The position numbers and the translations under genes are program-made. The notes under the pieces are model-generated. The model saw nothing but the letters and a program-made list of their open reading frames with translations, was not told where the DNA came from and ran no database searches. A DNA stretch of 64,000 nt from Lasiodiplodia sp. COLG20 (taxonomy: Eukaryota > Ascomycota > Dothideomycetes > Botryosphaeriales > Botryosphaeriaceae): NCBI GenBank assembly GCA_009801085.1, contig VNWV01000007.1:930001-994000 (forward strand), given 5' to 3'. Position 1 is the stretch's first letter. Every line of letters starts with the position of its first letter. Below, piece after piece: positions 9,969 through 21,752 of this stretch.

Positions 9969-12900
9969 TCAGCCGACCGGAATGTCACGCTGAGCCACGG
10001 GCTCGAAGTACCGGGCGATGCCCTGATCGAGCGTCTTGATGCTGGTGGGCTTGACGAAGAACTCGTCGGCGCCCGCCTCCTTGGACTGGGCCTTGTCCTT
10101 GGGCGAGTCCTGGCCGGTGATCATGAAGATGATGGCGGCGTGGCGGGCGCAGGCGCGCTCGATTTCGCGGATCTGCTTGGTGGCCTCGACGCCGTCACAG
10201 TTGGGCATCTGCAGGTCCATGAAGATGAGGTTGAGCGGTTGTGTTTGTAGGTGCGCGCGGTACTGCGCCACGGCCTCGTTGCCGTCGACGGCGCACGCGT
10301 ACGGGATGTGGCGCTTCTCGCAGTACAGCTTGAATATGCGCAGGTTGATGGCGTTGTCGTCGACCAGCAGCGCGCTGATGGGCTCGACGATGCGCATCTT
10401 GCGCGCGAACACGTCGTGGATCTGCTCGTTCGGGCCTACCGGCACGCCGTTCGTGATGGGTGATTGCTCGGGGAGTTGCTTGAGCTTGGCGTAGGTCTCG
10501 TTGACTTCGTAGAGGATGTCGTAGAGGCGGGTGGAGAGGAATGGGCCTTCGAAGAAGAGGATCCGACTGCTCGCAGAAGGGAGGCGGAGCGAGCGCGTGC
10601 TGACGCGAGCGGGAATGAGGCACACGGAGATGGCGGTGGGATCTACTATCTTAAAGTGATCCTGAAACTCTTGCTCGTCTTCGCAAAAGCTGACAATATT
10701 GAGTGCACCAACCGATGTTTCCGAACGCACCCAGCCGCGGTGCTCGAGGTAGTTTATGAAGTGTCGGACCAGTGGCATGGCTTCTTGACCCGTGGGTACT
10801 TCATGGTAGCGTCTGGGGACATGTTTCATGGCCGGAGGTGCGTAAGGGCAATGGTCAGTCGGACAGGCAAAGCCTGGATCCCTGAGCTCCACGCGAAAGT
10901 GTGACCCTTTGCCAGGTTCTGAGGAGACCAAAGAGACGGAACCATTCATGGAGGCGGCGATTTTGGAAGAAATGGTCAGACCCAACCCGACGCCCCTAGT
11001 ATGAGAGTCACCCTTCTCATATGCCTCAAATATCCGACGTTGGTCTTCTTTACAGATACCAATCCCTGTGTCCTTGACGTCGAACTGCAATACGGAATAG
11101 TCGCTTGTTGCGTTGATTATGACAAGAACGCTGCCGTTTTTTGTTGTCGATTGGATCGCATTCAAGATCAATGACTGCAAACACTCCTTGAGTAGACCGA
11201 TATCGATTGTCACGATGCTGCAATCGACTGTGAGTTGGTTGTCGAAGAGGACTGACGTCGAGGCCAACTCTTCTTCTGGGAGCATCAGAGAAATGTCTCG
11301 GAGGATATCAGCCTCCAGTAAATTAAGCTCATAATATGAAGCCTGCTTCATCGACCTGCTTGACTCGGCCCAGCGGTTTAACATGAGAACGTTGTTCACC
11401 GTACTCATTAATTCTCTCCCCGCGTTCGTGATGGCCTGCAGATATAGTCGAGCATTTTTGCTTGCGTAGCCATCAGTGCTCGAGTCTGTAAAACTCGATG
11501 CAATGCTCAACCGTTTGACTGCACCGCTGGAAAGGATATTCTCTGGGGGAGCAAACAGTTCTTCTCCCAAGAGCTCCACAGAACCGAGGATGCCGTGGAT
11601 AGGAGTCCGAAGCTGGTGCGTGATTCCGCGCAGGAAGATGTCCTTGGCTCTCAGGGCTTCGGCAAGAAGACGCTCGTGGTAATGGTCGAAAAGTATGATG
11701 GCGCAAGACTCGACGAACCATGCGTCAACATCATCCAAAACGCGTTGGACCTCCTTGAAGGATACGACCAGGAAGCGAGGTATCGGTTGTCTTTGGCATC
11801 GTGCGACCATGGCGCGGATTGTCTGGAAAGATTCTAGTCGGCGGTGGTTGCTCGTGCGGATCAACGTCTCTAGATACTCGGTGTCTTCCCACAAGCAGTC
11901 TTGCACGTCGTCCTCGAACGAAATTGGCGGTCGATCCTCGAGCTCAATGGTGCCGTCATCTGAGTCTTGCAGAGTAACTGACGCACCGGGGTAAATATCC
12001 CTCAGAGCTTGTTTCACCAGATCTTCGACCGTATTCTGTGTTGCCTTGGACTTGATCCTCGATAGTGTGTCGCCCATGGCTTGGCGCTGACGTTGGCGAT
12101 TGATGCGGGACCGATTGACGATTTCGGCGCTAAGGATATCTGCGAAGCGTGAGAGAGCGGCCTGCTGATCCGCACTAAGCCCCTCTGTCTCGGAATTTGC
12201 GGCGACGCACAAAGAGCCAAGGGCGATGAACTGGCCGTTTTCGGTCTCGCAGCGCAGTTGGGCTCCGGCGTAGCTCCGCAACCCGCCCTCCTGGACGTGG
12301 GGAGAATTCCGGAAGCGCCAGTCCCCCAGCATGTTTGGGAGAACGAAGAGCTGGAGCGGGGTTAGCATGCGTGGAGAAGGGGCTCGGTGGACTCACCCCG
12401 AATTTCTGGTTGATTGTATGGGCACAAGTGCTCTCTCTCCTGGGAAGCATGGCCAGAGGCACTCCGTGGGTCACCAGCCGATGGTATGTGTTCTCTGAAA
12501 GAATGCCCATGATCACGTATTCCCAGCCAATGAAGGAGCGCACCAGCCTAATAATGCCTTGGAGTTTTTGGAGCAGCTCTTCGTCGTCGGCTATATCCTT
12601 GGTGTAGTACCACAGCATGGTGAGGCGAAGGCGCTCATTACGGGACAATGTGGGATAGAGATACGGAGTAGAGACGTCGGCTGGCTCTGGCGGCAGTGGA
12701 GTGGTGTACGGGTCCGTCGAATCCTCGGCATAGTTAATGGCATGCTGGTGCTCGTCAAACGGGGGCAGCGGCTGGTCGGCATGGTCTTGGTCGAATATGG
12801 GGGCGATCCTCGAGGGCCGGCGCGGCAGGGACGGGCTGTCAGAGTCGGATCGCTTGAAGAGATGGTTGGCTTTGGGGAAGTAGGAGCGCCGGCTGGTCAT
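9969..12900 (-). CDS. Hybrid histidine kinase with GAF-like sensor and C-terminal receiver
   Basis: Two exons (12900-12397, 12350-9969) give 961 aa. A Pro/Ser-rich N-terminus is followed by a GAF-like region (about residues 90-250) with AHTINQKFGLFVLPNMLGDW and IALGSLCVAANSE. The dimerisation/phosphoacceptor helix has its H-box at His413 (GITHQLRTPIHGILGSVELL). The ATPase domain shows DTGIGI, GVGLGLTIS and GKGSHFRVEL. The receiver starts near residue 826 with LLVDDNAIN, carries the phospho-acceptor Asp880 (IFMDLQMPNCDG) and Lys935 (FFVKPTS). So one protein holds sensor, kinase and receiver and should relay phosphate to a histidine phosphotransfer protein. No transmembrane segment is evident, so it is probably cytosolic. 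The H-box has Gln after the His where Glu is usual. The signal sensed cannot be read from sequence. Confidence 0.93.
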
Positions 12901-13749
12901 TGTGCCCTCTCGTCGGGGGAAGCAGCAGCGGAGAAGGAATCCGGTGGCTCAGGAAAAGGCCAGGGAGAGGGCTAGATAGGCGCGAATGGATTCGCTGGCT
13001 ACCACGCGTGTGCGCGGGGCCGCACGGCTGCTGGAGGCGTGGACGCCACAATGAGGCGACGGAAGCAATCATAAAAGCCACAGAAGGTCCGCTGCGGCTC
13101 CGGCGCGAGCCATTGGGGTGGTCGAGGTGCAGCAGCCTCAGCACCAGGCAGTCGCTTCGTTCCGGGCGTCTGGTAGCAAGGCGGGGAGTGCGGGCGGGCG
13201 ATGGTGGTGGTCGCGTTGGTCGCGGGCAAGGATGGAGACGGCTCCTGCAGTGATCGGCCAAACGGCGAGGGACGTTGTTGGCCCGACCGAGAAAGAAAGG
13301 TCCTGGCCCACGCCACCGCACACACATCGACGCCAAAATAACGCCGGGCTGCATGCATGATTGGATGCCGTGCCCAAGCCCACGTCGCATCGCCTGAGCC
13401 TGAGCCAGACTGCTGGAGCTGGCCTCTCGCCATTGCTGATTGCTAGGGAGAACCCTGCATATGCTGACCGCACAGGCCCCAAGGGTCTAAGCTCGAGCTC
13501 CCCACCCGCCGCAACAACTAAACAAAGCAACTTCCACAATGTCGCTACTCGGCTCCCGTGAACGGCCCATATACACAGCCTTGCACCATGCGGGCGACCC
13601 GTCGAAGCTCTGTACGGTTTGATCGGCTGCGATCGGCGCTTAACTAATCATGGCTTGACTGTCACATCTAAATCTCGCTGCAGCTATCAACATTTCCCAC
13701 GACTCTCTCGCCCTCGCCTGTTCGTCCGCTAAAAAAGAAGTCTGTTTCA
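12901..13749. other. Intergenic region upstream of the histidine kinase
   Basis: About 850 bp of GC-rich sequence with overlapping frames on both strands but no motifs. It holds the kinase promoter and the 3' flank of the carboxylesterase. Nothing else was recognised. Confidence 0.4.
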
Positions 13750-15830
13750 TCACTCGTAGTTCGCGCTCGGATCCCCGTCGAACTCCACCAAGCTCTGCGG
13801 CTGCGCCGTCCCCGGCACCGCGTAGCCGCCCACGTTCGTCACCGCCGCCGCCAGCTCGAGGATGAAATCGCACTCGCTCTTGGGCAGCTGCTCGTCTGTC
13901 GTCAGCGAGAAGCCCAGGTTGCCTACGTTCAGCACGTTGCCCAGGTTCTCCCCTCCCGTCGTCGGATGAGGCCAGTTGATCGCCGGTGGTAAATTGATCT
14001 TGGCCGAGTGTGTATTCGGGTCGCCTGAACGTGCATGAGACGTAAAGTATGATTGATACGCCGTAGCGAAAGACCCGAAGCCTGGAAGCAAAGGAAAGGC
14101 GACATCGCCGCCAAACGACACGTAGATCTGGTAGAAGAGAGGCAAGAGGTCCGTTCCGTGCCAGCCCGGCGATACGCTATACTGCATGTTCCATGACTTG
14201 CCGTCGTAGGCGTCTGTCAGGAAGCGGGACCAGCATGTGAATGAAGAGTCCCTCACGAAGGCCTTGGTTCTTTCGGTGATGGTAGCGTACGTGTCGTTTG
14301 TCGAGACGGGTGGATAGAACTCTTCAATAGCAGCATTTACGCCAGCCTCCTTTGTGTACGCGGGAAAAACGCTGTCTATAAAGTCGTTGAACTGTTCGTC
14401 AGTCTGGATATGCCCATCAACGAACAATTCAGATTCGTCGGCTGTGTGGCTGATAATCAGGGAGTCCAGGCCCTTCCAATAGTTCCCTAGCGAATTGTGA
14501 GCAGAATGATCGTGTATAATCAAGGGTGGATCCTTACCTGACGCAAACTCCAACATGGGAAGCTGACGCACGTAATCTCCGTCTGCAGCCGGTCCGATAT
14601 TGAAAGCACTTTCCGGCGCGGCTCTGATCAAGGCTTCGTTGGCGGTGTCAAGCGTCGCCGGGTCAGCAGCACGAAGGCAGTCCAAGCCTTGACCCTCACA
14701 GCCGGCAAGTGCACTGAAGTTCTGGAAGATGTTCTCCAGGCCTCCTTTGCGATCCCACATGATTTGGAATGCGGAGCTTAGCGCAACTGCCTTCTTGAAC
14801 AGAGGGTCAAGTGTGCCGCCTTGTGCTGTCAGGTGGTGAAGAATGGAACCCGCGCCTGCACTCTCACCCCTTGAATTGTGTCAGAGATACCTCAGTATGC
14901 TTGCGGAAGACAGCTTACCAGGCATTGACATTCGAAGCGTCTCCACCGACAAGGCCAATGTAATCCTGGACCCATTGGAAGACCGCTGTCCCTCAGGTGA
15001 GCAAAATCCATGAAGGGTAGAAATTTGGGTGGCATACCTCTCTGATCCCAGAATCCAGCATTGGGCACACCATCGTTCTCCATGGTTTCGCCAGCAAGGA
15101 AGCCATAAGTGCCCAGCCTATAGTTGCCAGCAACGTATATTACGTTTCCTCCAGACTGTTGGATCAGGCCTGTCCCGCTGTAGAAGCCAATCAAATCAAG
15201 TGCATCCTTGCTACCGAAGACTATGCTGCAGTCAGACTTCTGTATCAATAATGAACCATGAGACGTACCGTATGCTCCTCCGTAAATCCATACGATGACC
15301 GGTAGACTGTGCGTGTCAGGGTCTCGGACAGCATCCCCCGGGACGAATAAATCAAGAAAGAGACAATCCTCAGAGCCACCTTCGAAGATGGGAACTGGAA
15401 TCCCTGCTAAGAATTGGTTGATCGCTCCTCCAATAGGAGAGTTGTTGCCGGGGCCGAGAAGATTGAGTCCTTCGATTGGAGCTTGGACGCAGATGGGCCC
15501 ATAGCTACCATCCTGGATGGTATCATTATTGGCTGGAGGCTGCGGCTTGCGCCAGCGGTTCGATCCAGTTGGAGGGGCGGCGAAACGTATATTTTTGAAG
15601 GTGTAGGTCTAATGTGCGTTGTTGGTCAGCTGTTCCCTCTCTGCCACATGGGTGCTTCCACGTACATCAGCATCTGCGTTGTACTCTGATGCTCGCCAGG
15701 TTCCGTAAGGGAGGGTGAGCGTAGGGAGCTCATCCTGCCGCTTGCTGAATTTGACACCGAGTTGCGGGCCAGCGGGAGCAGCACACACCGCAGTGGCCAG
15801 CATGCAAATCAGAAGGCTGCACAGGCGCAT
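13750..15830 (-). CDS. Secreted type-B carboxylesterase/lipase
   Basis: Six exons (15830-15666, 15608-15269, 15220-15038, 14985-14919, 14869-14538, 14486-13750) give 607 aa. A signal peptide of about 17 residues (MRLCSLLICMLATAVCA) is followed by the type-B fold: IRFAAPPTGSNRWRKPQPP, the disulfide-loop motif SEDCLFLDLFVP, the oxyanion motif IYGGAYVFGS, and the nucleophile elbow WGESAGAGS with Ser255. LIISHTADESELF and WHGTDLLPLF lie where the acidic residue and catalytic His regions sit in the family. Such enzymes hydrolyse esters outside the cell; the substrate is open. The GESAG motif is itself split by the fourth intron, and that join restores it exactly. Intron 5 (14537-14487) is 51 bp, in phase and free of stops, so unspliced mRNA would still be open. 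Confidence 0.92.
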
Positions 15831-17038
15831 TTTGGAATCCAACAAGCCGGGCTAGCGAAACGCAACAGACCAACGACCCACACTCAGGGCTGATCGTCAA
15901 TGATATAGGTACACCTCTTGCCGTCAAATCCGAGGCTTTCATCTGAGCGAGTCGTGCGGAGTAATCTAAAATCGCTCGTCAGGCATTCCAAGCCTCGGCC
16001 CGTCCGTCGTCTCACCGTAGGCATTGCTGCGCGACTTCACATTCTGTAGGTGGTACATGTGAATTGTACCTCTTCGGGGGGACTTTGCGAACGAACATGC
16101 AGCAAGCCATTGACGAGAATGCAGGAGCGAGGGGCTGCCCAATGGTCGTGTCATCCTTACGAGCACGTACAGCTGTCGCGAATATTGACGTGCCTGAACT
16201 TTTGATGGTGGTGGGGAGGGGCTAAAGCAGGCGAGCGGGTAGAGTGCGGGGTTGGCCAATGGGAGATGTAATACCGACCGGGATAGGCTGTCAGGCGCCA
16301 GCTCAATTGCCCTGGCTTATGAGGTGGCTTAAAGATCTATTGCCGATCCATTGCTGATCCGGGAAAGTTAGTCCTGGATGGTAGTCCGATTGAGTAAGGT
16401 ATCCGAACCACTGAGCAGCGAACGAGGCCTTAAAAATGTCGGCTGACTGAACAATATCTTGGCTTAGCGGCTGGAGCTCGCGCCGTATCTCCGTTAGTTG
16501 CATGCCTTGAAAAAATCATTGGGCAGCCTGATCCTAAAGGTTGTGCTGACCGGGTATTCCGGCCTGACTGGTACGCATTCATACAAAAGAGGCGAAGGGT
16601 TCTGAGGATATAACGCGGGACGTGCACGCCAGTTCCGTCTGTGAGGGCCGCAAGCGAGCTCGTAAGGCTTAACGACATCGCGGAGAAGCGTCCTAACGAA
16701 CCTGGCCAAGCCTGCGAACGACATTGACCTTCGCGCATTCTGGAAGAGAAACCGATGAAGCACATGTCCGGTCACACACGACTCCGAGGCCAGCGATCTC
16801 GATCTATTCAATGAGAAGGTTTTCGGACACCTCGGCAAATTGACATGTCTTCCAGATCCAGGTTCCCCGCAAACAGCGTGTCGAGCGGGCGGCGATTGCG
16901 AATGCCCGGGCAGGCGTGTGGTTGACTTTGGGTTTGGAGGACATTGTCGTTGAGGAAGGAGCAAGGGATGCCTAAGGCGCCCTTTCCGAAATCGCGCCTT
17001 CCGAAATCGCGCCTGAATTTCTGCTATTCGCAGTCACC
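15831..17038. other. Intergenic region between divergent carboxylesterase and Zn2Cys6 genes
   Basis: About 1.2 kb between divergent starts. Frames on the minus strand between 15966 and 16964 show no domain motif. Just before the Zn2Cys6 start, a short direct repeat (gcgccttccgaaatcgc) occurs around 16990. Nothing else was recognised. Confidence 0.4.
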
Positions 17039-19227
17039 ATGAACCACACCACAGCACAACAAGCGCGGCCATACCGCAGTCATCGCGTCCCCGCCTGCGA
17101 CAGGTGCCGGCAAAGGAAGATCCGGTGTAAAATTGCAACCATAGGACAGCCCTGTGAGCTGTGTGCTGAGAAGGGCTTCAACTGCCTCTTTTCCGGTAGC
17201 AACTCTCGCCAGCCCACCTCCGATCCTGACCGCTCGCGCCCGCGCAAGAGACCAAGATCCGAAAACGTCAGGCCCTCGTCTATTTCTGGAGCCCGAAGAC
17301 TCGACAGCCCCGTAAGCGAAGGTATCCCTGTACCTCCTCGAGATCCTACTGCGGAATCGGAGCAAAGCCCGCTTTTACGAGACACTGCCGCCTCGAGCCC
17401 TCGCAATGGAACCCATGCTGCATCAGGCCCTGCCGGCGAGGCGTCCATTATCGTGGGACCAATGGTTGCCGAGGATGTGCAGATTTTGCAGCGATATTTG
17501 ACAGCGGAACCGAGGGTCGGCCCGCATTCCAGCCAGCCGTATAGCGTCGTGTCAAACGCTCCAGGAGATCCCATTTTTCTGGCCCTGCCAAGACACAGAG
17601 AGGGTTTGCAACTTGCCAAAGACTCGGGGCGCGGCCAACGAGAGATTCTCGACCAGATCCTGGGCCCGAAGAAGAAAGACGTGATCCAGCTCTACTTCAA
17701 GCATGTCCACCCCGCGTTCCCAGTGCTTGATGAGGAATTGGTTTCTGGGAAGGATGGACGCATAGTATCCTCGACACTTCTGTGCGAAATATATGCAATC
17801 TCTCTCACTTTTTGGCATTTCTCGGACACATTGAAGCACCATCATTGCCCCAGCGAACAGTATTTCTGGAACCTTGCCATTGCCGCTCTGCAGGATGACT
17901 TTCTTGCCCCTAACCTGCATACGATTTATTCTTCTATGATTGATTTGCTCGGAAGACCAGTTGGTTCCGTCCAAGGTAATGTTATAAACTCCGGCAGGAC
18001 GATGGCATTGGTCCATAGTCTTGGGTTGAACCGAAACCCTAGCGAATGGAGGACTTCAGCGCGAGAAAAAGACCTGCGAGTGAGGATCTTCTGGGGCTGC
18101 ATGGTTCTGGATCAATGGTAAGATTCTGCGAATGCTGCCAATTTCATACTCGCTGATCTTTTTGTAGGTCGAGCTTTGCGAACGGCATTCCTCCATCAAT
18201 ACTACGCAAGCAGCACGATGTCCCGCTGCCCTCTATCGCCATACTTTTGACCCCCGGCAAGGAGAATTCAGAGAGAGTCCGGGCCGCGGAATGCTTCATA
18301 CAACTCTGCCGTCTATCTCAGATCCTCGGCGACGTACTCCCGTTGGTGTATGATCTTGGTGAACCACGCAAAGAGATTTGGAGAGAGCTACGGCGTTTTG
18401 AATGTGACCTGGATACATGGGAGGAGAGCCTTCCAAATTTTCTGAATGCCGGTTCTACCGAGGCGTCTGTGTCCGGAGCCAGCAGCTTACACTTTGGTTA
18501 CCTCTGCATCAGGATGCTGCTTTGCAGGTTGTCATATCGAGTATGTTTTCGGCCTTTGTGGTTGGCTTGGTACAGGTTTATGCCCCTGTAGTACCGCCAT
18601 TTCTTTCTCCCGTGAAGAGAGCTAACACAAATCAGGCAGCAGCTCATGAAAACGGCCTGGATGCCCAGGACGTTCGCCAATATCATTTCACAACTCTCCG
18701 TCGCGCTGCCGCACGCATTGCTGACTTCGTGTGCTCTCTTCAGAGCAGGCATTTGAAGGAATTCTGGCTCTCTTGTAAGAATTAAAAGATACCGTTTCAT
18801 TGTTCGATGACCTGATGCTGCAATAGTCACTGGTCACTTGATCGTTTCAACTGCGACGATTCTGCTGCGCTGCGCTATCGACACCGCCGACGCCGCTGTT
18901 GCTGAGGAGTGCAAGGAGTCCCTGAAGTCTCTTCGAAGTAGGCTGCATCGAGCGAAGAACCAGGATCAATGGGATCTCGCGGACATGTTCCTCAAGCGCT
19001 GTGACGAGCCCATCTCCAGAATTATATCCGATTCGCAAACGAGGAATCAGGTGTCCAACCCTGCACAGCCACCCGCAACCCAAGCTGCTGAGGAGAGCCA
19101 GCGCCTGGAAGTTCAACAAGAGCCACCAGATTTTGGCTTGAGCAGCTTTTCTGAGCTCAACATTCCAATTGGTCCTTTGGATTACCCGTGGGAGTCTTTG
19201 TGGGACATGTTTGAGGGGCCTCAATGA
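17039..19227 (+). CDS. Zn(II)2Cys6 transcription factor with fungal-specific regulatory domain
   Basis: Four exons (17039-18117, 18168-18540, 18636-18774, 18827-19227) give 663 aa. The binuclear cluster starts at Cys20 (CDRCRQRKIRC, then CELCAEKGFNC). An Arg/Pro/Ser-rich linker follows (PDRSRPRKRPR, a likely nuclear localisation signal). The middle homology region begins near residue 225 (LYFKHVHPAFPVLDEE) and includes GRTMALVHSLGLNRNPSEW and IFWGCMVLDQWSSFANGIP. The C-terminal helices (HLIVSTATILLRCAID) are retained. This is the standard architecture of Gal4-type regulators. It is tail-to-tail with the aminotransferase gene (127 bp apart). A role in regulating that gene is possible but is only a guess from position. 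Confidence 0.92.
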
Positions 19228-19354
19228 CAGAAAAAAAAAAAAAATAAGCAGATCCATGCGAGTCTTCGGCTAGGTGCTTTTAAGCAAATGCTTGATCGGA
19301 TACGCAGCGGTTACGGAGTACATTTGACAAGTACTATCTGCTCATTGCTTCTGC

Positions 19355-20910
<1,556 letters not shown>

Positions 20911-20990
20911 TGTTTCCTGTCGATTATTGTTTGTGTCACAGTGATACACGAACGGTGGTACAGCAGGCGTGAGGGCTTTATACTGTCGAC

Positions 20991-21050
20991 ATATTTGTCG
21001 ACAAATGAGCGGTCCCGCATCGGTCCCGCATGCGATAAGCAGATGCGGGA
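20991..21050. promoter_or_regulatory. Candidate operator repeats upstream of the aminotransferase
   Basis: A perfect 12-bp palindrome TTTGTCGACAAA spans 20995-21006 or thereabouts. It is followed by two head-to-tail copies of CGGTCCCGCAT (21010-21031) and, eleven bases on, the inverted half ATGCGGGA (21043-21050). They lie 80-140 bp upstream of the aminotransferase ATG. CGG-containing direct or inverted repeats are the usual targets of Zn2Cys6 factors, and such a gene lies next door. Function is inferred. Confidence 0.45.
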
Positions 21051-21531
21051 AACCTCGATTCCGATAGCAGGTGCTTTCCCGAACGATACGGTATTATCGT
21101 ATCATCTTGGATGGTCGGTAACAGCACTAAGCTTGATCAAGCATGGGTAACCGGGCGAACAGAAGCCAGGGCTGCCCCACTTAAGCCTGAATCACATTAG
21201 CGCCATCAATAGAAGCTTCTTAATAATGTAAGATGATTCGAAACCGTGCTTTCCGACGGGAAAGCGAGCATGTACATCCCTGTTTTCCGCCAACCGTCAA
21301 CCTTCAAGCTTGAGCCTTTTCTTTAGCTTCCTCTTCAGCCTTTTTTTCTCAGCCTTAAGAAGCATAGATTCGCCTCGTCACATTTCCGTAGTACTGACTA
21401 AATCTCGTTCATCAAGTCTATATTGCGGTTGAATTAATATACAGAATCAATAAACGATGATTTCCTACGACTACAGAGGGACACTGTTGCCAAAGGCCAG
21501 CACGTTTTTTTTGTTTTTTCGGTTATATCAT

Positions 21532-21612
21532 GGGTACTTGAAGCTATCGTCCGGACGTGAATGTATAATTTTTAATTACACATTTACATCCGGACAACCG
21601 CTTCAACTACCC
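21532..21612. mobile_element. MITE-like palindromic element, copy 1
   Basis: This 81-bp element has terminal inverted repeats: GGGTACTTGAAGCTATCGTC at the left, and a right end that reads ATCCGGACAACCGCTTCA then TACCC. CATG abuts the left edge and ACACATG the right. Two relatives occur at 49701 and 60511. There is no coding capacity. The right arm has drifted more than that of the 60.5-kb copy. Confidence 0.7.
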
Positions 21613-21752
21613 ACACATGTTTTTTCTTTTGCTACGGGGGGTTCTGACACCCAGATTATCAGAACATTACCACATTTCATTAATACCTCAGAACTAGTAC
21701 AGTACGTCCGTTTCCATTGTACTCTGCTATTCAACAAACCTTTTCTTTAGCT

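Larger units (their letters stand above)
20911..21752. other. Intergenic region with promoter repeats and a MITE copy
   Basis: This holds the aminotransferase promoter and the 3' flank of the helicase gene. Distinct features, listed separately, are the repeats at 20991-21050 and the palindromic element at 21532-21612. The rest is AT-rich with no coding motif. Confidence 0.5.
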
